Shown here: in pieces, positions 58,421 through 64,000 of the stretch | Layout of the letters: every line of letters begins with the position of its first letter | How positions within the stretch are numbered: the first letter of the stretch is position 1 | Source of the DNA: Deinococcus sp. QL22 | GTDB lineage: Bacteria; Deinococcota; Deinococci; Deinococcales; Deinococcaceae | Direction: 5' to 3' | Assembly (NCBI RefSeq): GCF_023370075.1 | Contig: NZ_CP097149.1 | Coordinates: forward strand, 2,602,001-2,666,000 | DNA length: 64,000 bases | The notes under the pieces: model-generated | Databases searched by the model: none | The model's input: the letters and a program-made list of their open reading frames with translations, nothing else | Told to the model about the DNA's origin: nothing | Position numbers and translations under genes: made by a program

Positions 58421-61045
58421 ATGCGACACCCCATGACCCTCGCCGTGACCACAATGCTGCTGGCTGCTCCGGCAGTGGCCCACGCCCAACAAGCGCCCAC
58501 CACTCCCGCCCAAACTGCTCCGGCACAGACCACCCCAGCCCCAACCACGGCTGCACCGACCCAACGGGCCGGAACCGTGCAGGACATTACCGTCGTGGGC
58601 ACCACCGAACTGCTTGCCAACTTTGTGCGGGCCACCCTGACTGTTCAGCCTGGCGTGGCCCTGTCTACCGTCAACCTGCGTCAAGTGGAACAGGAAGTGG
58701 TCGCCAGCGGCTACTTCAAGTCTGCGGTGGCCGAACTCCGCACCGTGAGCGGGCGCGACACGCTTGCCATTACCGTGACGCCCAACCCCACCATCTCTAC
58801 TGTCGAAACCACGGGCCTGACCTTCCTGCCCGCCGACGGTTTCAAGGCAAGCGTGGCCGACCTGCTGAACGTGGCTCCCGGCGCGACGCTGAACTCTCAG
58901 CGGCTCGATCAGGCCAAAGAAGCCCTGGCCCAGAACTACAGCAGCGAAGGCTACCCGTTTGCCCCCAGCATCAGCGTGACCCAGAAGGTAAACGCCGACA
59001 ACACGGTGGCCCTGACCTTCGTCGTCGATGAAACCGCGCCGATTACCCGCGTGGAAGTAGAGAACGTATCTCTGCTGCCCGCCGCCACCGTCACCAACAT
59101 CTTCAAGCCCCTGTACGACGCGAAACGCTTTACGCCTGCGGCCTATTTTGCGGCCATTCAGCAGCTTCAACAGGCTTACGACGCTGCCGGGTACCTGCAA
59201 GCGGGCGCGGACGTGCAGGGCAGCAGCCTGGAGAACGGCGTCCTGAAAATCCGCGCTGTGGAAGGCCGGATTTCTGCCCTTGATCTCAGCGATCTGGGCG
59301 ACCCGAAAGTGACGCTCCAGTCCCGCGTGGGCCAGCCCCTCACGCTGGCAGGCATTCAGGCCGATGTGCGCACCCTGTCTAACCAGACAGGCAAGCCGGT
59401 GGGCTTTGGCCTGCAACCCGACCCCGCCGATCCTTCCCGCGTGACCGTGCTGTTCGGGGCGGCGGACATTGCCAGCGGCCCTGTGAAGGCCATCGCGTTT
59501 GCGGGCAATACGCTGGTGCCCACCGCCACGCTTCAGGCGGCCATCAACACCAAAGTGGGCGACGTGTACAGCCCGCAACTGGCCCAGCAAGATTTCCTCG
59601 CCCTGCGCGACGCCTACCGCAAGGCCGGCTATGAAATCAGCACCCGTGACGCCGTGACCTTTGAAAACGGCACGCTGACCTTCAATACCCGTGAAGTGAG
59701 AATCGTGGGCTACGACCTGAAGTGGCAGGGCAACAAGCGCACCCAAGACCGCGTGATTCTGCGCGAACTGCCCGCCGTGAATCGTCCCTTCTCACTGCCC
59801 GAAATTCGTCAGGCGCTCGGCAACATCAGCCGTCTGGGATACGTCACCATCGTCAGCGAATCGGCCACCAGCGATCCCCAGACGCCCGAAAACATCACCT
59901 ATGTGCTGACCCTGGCCGAAGCCAGCAGCGGCATCCCCGTGAGCCTGGGCCTGGCCTACGACACCGTGTCGGGTCTGGCAGGCGACGCCTCTTACAGCAA
60001 TCCCAACGTATTCGGTCTCGGTCACAACTTCAGTGTGTCGGCGGGTGCCCAGCAAAACCAGGCGGGCCAAAACCTCGTGGGCAACGTGTCCTACACCATT
60101 CCCTGGCTCGACCTCGACTTTGCCGACTTCCGCACCAACCGCACCAGCGTTTCGGCCAATATCGGCACGAGTGTAGCGGGCAACAATACCCTCGTCGATA
60201 AGTCTAACCCTGCTCTGGAAGCCAAGAGTTATGACACCGACCGGGATTACACCGTGCGCACCACGGGCTTTAGCGTGTCGGCGGGCCGCAACATCACTCA
60301 GGCGCTCGCCATCAGCGCGGGCGTAGGTCTGAACTACCGTACCTACTTCCTGGAGCCGCTGCAAAAAGACGAAGCCAGTACCTATTCCGACAATGCGGCT
60401 ACACCTCTTTTGTCTCCCACCAACCTCACCACCCGCGTGAATTTGGGGCTGCGCTACGACACCACCAACAACCCCGAATTCCCCAGCAGCGGCGTGCGGG
60501 CCAACCTTGACCCGGCCTACTCTTTTGGGCGCTCCGGGGAAAATCCGGTGGGCTGGACAGACGTGGAAACAGGAGCCAGCACCTACTTTGGGGTGGGCGG
60601 CACGATCGATAAGGGCAACGGCGTGAGAGGGGCCCGTTCGGTGGTTGCAGTCCGGGCCAACGCGGGAACGCTGTTCGGCGCAGCCCCGACTGGTACGGGC
60701 TTTACGGTGGGCGGCGGCAGCACCCCGATTGCCTCCAAGCAGATTCGCGGCATTGCCGATGGCTCGGAATTCGGCACCAATTACTTCACGGCCAGCGGCG
60801 AATACCGCTACGACTTCAACCTGAATACCGCCGTGACCGAGGGCGTGTACGGCGTCCTGTTTGCCGACGCGGGCGACGCCTGGAGTACAGGGGAATCCTT
60901 TAGCCTGAACTACGGTATCGGTGCGGGCGTGCAAGTCAACGTGGGCTTTAACGGGGCACGCCTCGCCAACCTGCGCTTCGATTACGGGTACAGCCCCCAG
61001 AACAACAAGGGCGCGTTCTACTTCCGCATCGGCAACTTCTTCTAG
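58421..61045 (+). CDS. bamA: BamA/Omp85 outer-membrane assembly protein
   Basis: Outer-membrane protein of 874 residues that inserts beta-barrels. Signal peptide 1-22 ([15 protein letters not shown]), a Thr/Pro/Ala linker (24-50), then POTRA domains: [105 protein letters not shown] and others up to about 510. The C-terminal barrel (about 515-874) includes [24 protein letters not shown] and ends [11 protein letters not shown] with the C-terminal Phe typical of outer-membrane proteins. The barrel lacks a Pro-rich loop; lipoprotein partners are absent nearby. A double hairpin ends the transcript. Confidence 0.93.
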   Translation: MRHPMTLAVTTMLLAAPAVAHAQQAPTTPAQTAPAQTTPAPTTAAPTQRAGTVQDITVVGTTELLANFVRATLTVQPGVALSTVNLRQVEQEVVASGYFKSAVAELRTVSGRDTLAITVTPNPTISTVETTGLTFLPADGFKASVADLLNVAPGATLNSQRLDQAKEALAQNYSSEGYPFAPSISVTQKVNADNTVALTFVVDETAPITRVEVENVSLLPAATVTNIFKPLYDAKRFTPAAYFAAIQQLQQAYDAAGYLQAGADVQGSSLENGVLKIRAVEGRISALDLSDLGDPKVTLQSRVGQPLTLAGIQADVRTLSNQTGKPVGFGLQPDPADPSRVTVLFGAADIASGPVKAIAFAGNTLVPTATLQAAINTKVGDVYSPQLAQQDFLALRDAYRKAGYEISTRDAVTFENGTLTFNTREVRIVGYDLKWQGNKRTQDRVILRELPAVNRPFSLPEIRQALGNISRLGYVTIVSESATSDPQTPENITYVLTLAEASSGIPVSLGLAYDTVSGLAGDASYSNPNVFGLGHNFSVSAGAQQNQAGQNLVGNVSYTIPWLDLDFADFRTNRTSVSANIGTSVAGNNTLVDKSNPALEAKSYDTDRDYTVRTTGFSVSAGRNITQALAISAGVGLNYRTYFLEPLQKDEASTYSDNAATPLLSPTNLTTRVNLGLRYDTTNNPEFPSSGVRANLDPAYSFGRSGENPVGWTDVETGASTYFGVGGTIDKGNGVRGARSVVAVRANAGTLFGAAPTGTGFTVGGGSTPIASKQIRGIADGSEFGTNYFTASGEYRYDFNLNTAVTEGVYGVLFADAGDAWSTGESFSLNYGIGAGVQVNVGFNGARLANLRFDYGYSPQNNKGAFYFRIGNFF

Positions 61046-61101
61046 ACAGTAGAGTTGGTTAAACAGGAAAGTTGAGCCTCCTCTCCGGGAGCGCATCAAC
61101 G

Positions 61102-61168
61102 CGGGGGCGGTTAATTTACCTGCCCCCGTATGCCCAGGCACAGGCTCCGGCTTGTGCCTGTTGTATTG
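61102..61168 (+). terminator. tandem hairpins after bamA
   Basis: First stem CGGGGGC/GCCCCCG (61102-61108 with 61122-61128). Second stem of 11 bp, CAGGCACAGGC (61135-61145) with GCTTGTGCCTG (61150-61160), loop TCCG, then TTGTATT. Confidence 0.7.
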
Positions 61169-61234
61169 CCCCTCTCTCCAGCCTGCCCACCCCACTGAGC
61201 CTCTTGGCCGATAGGTTCCCCGCGTGCTGGGCGC

Positions 61235-61240
61235 TAGCAT
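61235..61240 (+). promoter_or_regulatory. -10 box before rqcH leader ORF
   Basis: TAGCAT, 7 bases before an ATG at 61248, the same geometry as at other leaderless genes; but that ATG is not in the rqcH frame. Confidence 0.5.
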
Positions 61241-61247
61241 GGCCCCC

Positions 61248-61313
61248 ATGATTATTTCCCCCATTTTCTCTGACCTGACTTACTTCTGGGGGGGCTTACC
61301 GTGGAAGGGCTGA
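61248..61313 (+). CDS. 21-residue leader ORF or frameshifted N-terminus of rqcH
   Basis: From the ATG after the -10 box: [21 protein letters not shown] then stop. It overlaps the rqcH GTG (61301). A run of seven G (61288-61294) lies inside. With eight G the frame would join rqcH and read [15 protein letters not shown]. So this is either a short leader peptide whose translation feeds the GTG, a frameshifting site, or an assembly/sequence error. Confidence 0.35.
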   Translation: MIISPIFSDLTYFWGGLPWKG

Positions 61314-62869
61314 TGCTGGCGCGGGTGCTACGCGAGCTTGCGCCCAAATTGCCGCTGAGGACGCTGGGATGGGCCTTTCCCGACGAAACGACAGCGGCCC
61401 TGCTGCTGGAGGGCGTGGGCAATCTGGTGCTGTCCTACCGCCCGCCGCAGCCTGTGGTGTTCGTCAGCAAGGAACGCCTGCGCGGCGATCCCCGCAACGG
61501 CTTTCAGCGCTTTCTGGCGAACCGGGTGCGCGGCGACCTGCTGGGTGCAGAGCAACTGAAACTAGACCGCGTGCTGGTGCTGCATTTTTCGGGAGAGTCG
61601 GGCTTTGTGGATCAGGTGCCCAGCCGCCTGCTGTTTGAAGTCACGGGGCGGAATGCCAACCTGCTGGTGCTGGACGCCGCGCCGGAAGGGGGGGAGCCGT
61701 TTGAGGGCCGAATCGTGCTGGCCGCCCGCGAAATCACCAACAGCCGTAACCGCTTTCGCACCGTTCGCACCGGGGGCAGTTACACGCCGCCGCCGCCCTA
61801 CCAGAAACTCGACCCGCGTGCCCTGTCTGATGAAGAGGCCGCCAGCCTCGCCAGCGTGCCTATCGGCAAATGGCGAGACAAGATAGACGGCTTGGGCCTG
61901 CTGCTGGGCGCAGAACTGGCCCGCCGCGCCGGGTTGCCGCTGGATCAGGCTCCCGGCGGACAGCAGTTGCCGGAGGCGTTGGCAGCGTTGGCTTCTATCG
62001 TGGCCGATCCCACCGTCAGCGAGGGCGTGATGCAGGGCGGCGCACGCGAGGCCGCCCGCAGCGACAAGGCCGCCGCCCTTCGCAAAGTGTTGCGCGAGCC
62101 GCTGGATAAGCGCGTGACCCTGCTGACCCACCAACTGGCCGACGTGACCCGCGCCGAAGCTGGGCTGGATGTGGCCGCCCAAGACCGCACCGAGGCCGAC
62201 CTGCTGATGGCTTACGCCCACACCGTGCCTGCGGGCACAGCCAGCGCCCTGTTACCAGCCTTCGACGGCAGCGGTGAGGTTCCAGTGGCCCTTGAATCCC
62301 AACTGAGTGCCGTGCAGAACGCCGAAAAACGCTATACCCGCGCTCGCCGCCGCGAAGATGTATATGAACGCCTGGCCGAACGCGAGCCCATGCTCCGTGC
62401 CGAGCTTGAAGCCGCCACAGAGCGGGTCGCGCAACTGGACGGTGCATCGCTGGAAGAGTTGGAAACCCTGAGCGCCACCCTGCAAAGTGAGAAACCCGAA
62501 CGCAGTCCCTATGGTTCGCGTTACACGACTCCCAGCGGCCTAGAAGTGCTGATTGGCCGCAACAACAAGGAAAACGCCGCCCTGACACACCGCCTGGGCC
62601 GCAGCATGGATTTCTGGTTTCATGTGCAGGGCTACCCCGGCAGCCACGTTTTGGTCAGAAGTGGCGGGCGCGAACTGGATCTGCCCGACATTCTGTACGC
62701 CGCCCGTCTCGCCGCAGCCCACAGCAAGGCACGTGGGGGCGGCAACGTGGCGGTAGATTACACCCGCATCAAGTACGTGTGGCGGCCCAAAGGTGCGCCC
62801 GCCGGACAGGTGCATTACACCGATCAGAAAACGGTGTGGGTGGAAGGAACGATGCCAGAAGAGGGGTAA
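61301..62869 (+). CDS. rqcH: RqcH/NEMF-family ribosome quality control protein (NFACT)
   Basis: Binds stalled 50S subunits and directs C-terminal alanine tailing of the nascent chain. 522 residues from GTG. NFACT-N at about 1-170 ([51 protein letters not shown]), helix-hairpin-helix region, coiled coil about 320-400 ([35 protein letters not shown]), NFACT-R at about 405-515 ([77 protein letters not shown]). The family usually starts shortly before the EGLML region, so GTG is adequate, but see the leader ORF: no ribosome site precedes the GTG. Confidence 0.92.
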   Translation: MEGLMLARVLRELAPKLPLRTLGWAFPDETTAALLLEGVGNLVLSYRPPQPVVFVSKERLRGDPRNGFQRFLANRVRGDLLGAEQLKLDRVLVLHFSGESGFVDQVPSRLLFEVTGRNANLLVLDAAPEGGEPFEGRIVLAAREITNSRNRFRTVRTGGSYTPPPPYQKLDPRALSDEEAASLASVPIGKWRDKIDGLGLLLGAELARRAGLPLDQAPGGQQLPEALAALASIVADPTVSEGVMQGGAREAARSDKAAALRKVLREPLDKRVTLLTHQLADVTRAEAGLDVAAQDRTEADLLMAYAHTVPAGTASALLPAFDGSGEVPVALESQLSAVQNAEKRYTRARRREDVYERLAEREPMLRAELEAATERVAQLDGASLEELETLSATLQSEKPERSPYGSRYTTPSGLEVLIGRNNKENAALTHRLGRSMDFWFHVQGYPGSHVLVRSGGRELDLPDILYAARLAAAHSKARGGGNVAVDYTRIKYVWRPKGAPAGQVHYTDQKTVWVEGTMPEEG

Positions 62870-62885
62870 ATCAAGCCTGAAGACT

Positions 62886-64000
62886 TCATATCGGAAAAGT
62901 CAGCGTAAACTCTGCGCCGCCCCCCGGATGGTTGCGGGCCTCGATTTGCCCACCCTGCGCTTCGGTGAGGGCGCGGGCAATGGCGAGGCCTAAACCGCTG
63001 CTGGCGCGGCCCTGCGGATCGCGGGTACGGCTGGCATCGGCGCGGTAAAAGCGCTCGAAGGCCCGCGAGAGATCGTCGGGGCGAAAGCCGGGGCCATGAT
63101 CGCGGATGGTCAGGCGGGTGTGTTGACCGTCGTAGTGGGAACTTAGTGTGACTGCACCGGGCGCGGCATACCGCAGGGCATTGTCCAGAATGTTGCGTAA
63201 AGTTTGGGTCAGGCGGTCTGGATCGGCCAGCAGAGGGGTCGGGCGGGGGGCCAGCACTTCCAACGTCACGCCCGCGCCCGCTGCACGGGTGGCGTAGGCG
63301 TCGGCCAGCGCGTGCAGCATGTGGCCCCCGTCCAGCATCACGGGTTTCAGGCTTAGCGCCCCACTTTCGGCCAACGACAGCAGGCGCAGGTCAGTCACCA
63401 GCCGGGCCAGCAACAGGACTTCGCTGTGCAGCCGGGTCAGCGCGGCGGCGTCGGTGGGCTGCACGCCGTCCTGCATGGCCTCTATCTCGGAGCGCAATAC
63501 GGCTAGGGGGGTGCGGAGATCATGGGCCACGTCGGCAATCAGGCCACGCCGCCACGCTTCTTGCCGGGCCAAACTGGTGGTCAGGTCATTGAAGGCTGCC
63601 GTCAGGTCACGCAGCTCGTCCTGACGGCGCGGCACGGGCAATTGCAACTCCCGTTCTCCGGCCTGAAGCCGCTGTGCGCCCACCACCAGCCTCCCCAGTG
63701 GCCGGGTCAGTTGCCGCGTCATGAAGGCTGCCACGATAACGGCCAGCAGCGCACTCAGAAACGCAGACCTGACGGCACTGCGCGTAATTTCGGCAGAAGC
63801 CTCACGAACGAGTTCTCGCCGCTGGGCCAGCGTAGACGCCTCTGCATCGGTCAGGCCAGGTGCTCCGGTGGCTGGATTGACTTCGGGCCACGACCACTCG
63901 AAACCGATGGGATCGCCGCCCTCATCTGCCGACATCAGGCCCAATTCAGGGTTCAGTTTGGAGATGACCTGAAAGGCTGCATCTACGGTGGCAAAGGTGG
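62886..64000 (-). CDS. sensor histidine kinase (5' end outside window)
   Basis: Membrane sensor kinase; the frame stays open to the right edge, so the N-terminus is missing. Visible in order: end of a periplasmic domain (SKLNPELGLMSADEGGDP), a membrane segment (SAFLSALLAVIVAAFM), HAMP (RQLTRPLGRLVVGAQRLQAGERE), HisKA with phospho-His in LIADVAHDLRTPLAVLR, N-box LRNILDNALRYA, G1 IRDHGPGFRPDD, F-box FERFYRAD and G2 ASSGLGLAIARALTEAQGG. A BaeS/ResE-like layout. The partner response regulator would lie upstream, beyond the window. A truncated ORF beginning at TTG 63944 is not a real start. Confidence 0.93.
   Translation of the reverse strand, partial: TFATVDAAFQVISKLNPELGLMSADEGGDPIGFEWSWPEVNPATGAPGLTDAEASTLAQRRELVREASAEITRSAVRSAFLSALLAVIVAAFMTRQLTRPLGRLVVGAQRLQAGERELQLPVPRRQDELRDLTAAFNDLTTSLARQEAWRRGLIADVAHDLRTPLAVLRSEIEAMQDGVQPTDAAALTRLHSEVLLLARLVTDLRLLSLAESGALSLKPVMLDGGHMLHALADAYATRAAGAGVTLEVLAPRPTPLLADPDRLTQTLRNILDNALRYAAPGAVTLSSHYDGQHTRLTIRDHGPGFRPDDLSRAFERFYRADASRTRDPQGRASSGLGLAIARALTEAQGGQIEARNHPGGGAEFTLTFPI

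Noticed and set aside
58391..61264. Two long minus-strand open frames (451 and 490 codons) opposite bamA
   Set aside because: Mirror of the codon bias of bamA. The low-complexity composition matches no fold, and bamA has signal peptide, POTRA and barrel features.

Overview
The window looks like chromosomal DNA of a Deinococcus-type bacterium. The case rests on: very GC-rich coding sequence; bacillithiol synthesis (BshC) together with an Omp85/BamA outer-membrane assembly protein and a DivIVA protein; a Tat-exported desiccation-related ferritin-like protein; a DciA-recF pair; and a very high frequency of genes whose only visible signal is a TANNNT -10 box 5 to 9 bases before the start codon (leaderless transcription, well known in Deinococcus). 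No insertion sequence, prophage, CRISPR array, rRNA or tRNA gene was found. The gene set is ordinary core and lineage-specific chromosome.

Layout. 1-5.9 kb: amidase (cut by the left edge), LEA-type lipoprotein, secreted barrel-like protein, LolA-like protein, LysM-NlpC/P60 hydrolase, a small unknown protein and a family 4 uracil-DNA glycosylase. 6.2-14.8 kb: DciA and RecF, N-formylglutamate amidohydrolase family protein, prenyl diphosphate synthase, TVP38-type membrane protein, purM, histidine phosphatase, a first MeaB-type GTPase, isoprenylcysteine methyltransferase-like protein. 14.9-19.3 kb: degenerate phosphoribosyltransferase-like protein, Fsr-type MFS transporter, VIT/CCC1-type metal transporter, lipid kinase, secreted TPR protein. 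19.5-24 kb: a 1035-residue P-loop/helical-repeat protein and three small genes ending in a DJ-1/PfpI protein without its cysteine. 24-34.9 kb: NUDIX hydrolase, hemB with a CDKN3-like phosphatase, bshC, Crp regulator, WecG-type glycosyltransferase, two-subunit L-serine dehydratase, PadR with a membrane partner, methyltransferase, HAD phosphatase, HIT protein.

35-46 kb: desiccation-related protein, SDR, then an NAD module (nadE divergent from niaP-like transporter, pncB, and NadM fused to a dead Nudix domain), then the methylmalonyl-CoA mutase cluster with its own MeaB. 46-53 kb: PEBP-like lipoprotein, rpe-comB, carboxy(nor)spermidine decarboxylase, DUF4384/LGFP secreted protein, small secreted helical protein, DUF554 protein. 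53-64 kb: a small HTH protein behind a structured leader with a terminator hairpin, esterase and TPR pair, cytochrome P450, yggS-divIVA, bamA, rqcH (with a possible frameshift at a G7 tract) and a histidine kinase cut by the right edge.

Functional links seen in gene order: nicotinate uptake and salvage to NAD (36-42 kb); mutase plus GTPase chaperone (42-46 kb); helicase loading and recombination (dciA-recF); cell division (yggS-divIVA) beside envelope assembly (bamA). Intergenic DNA carries a dispersed repeat family, mostly between convergent gene ends.
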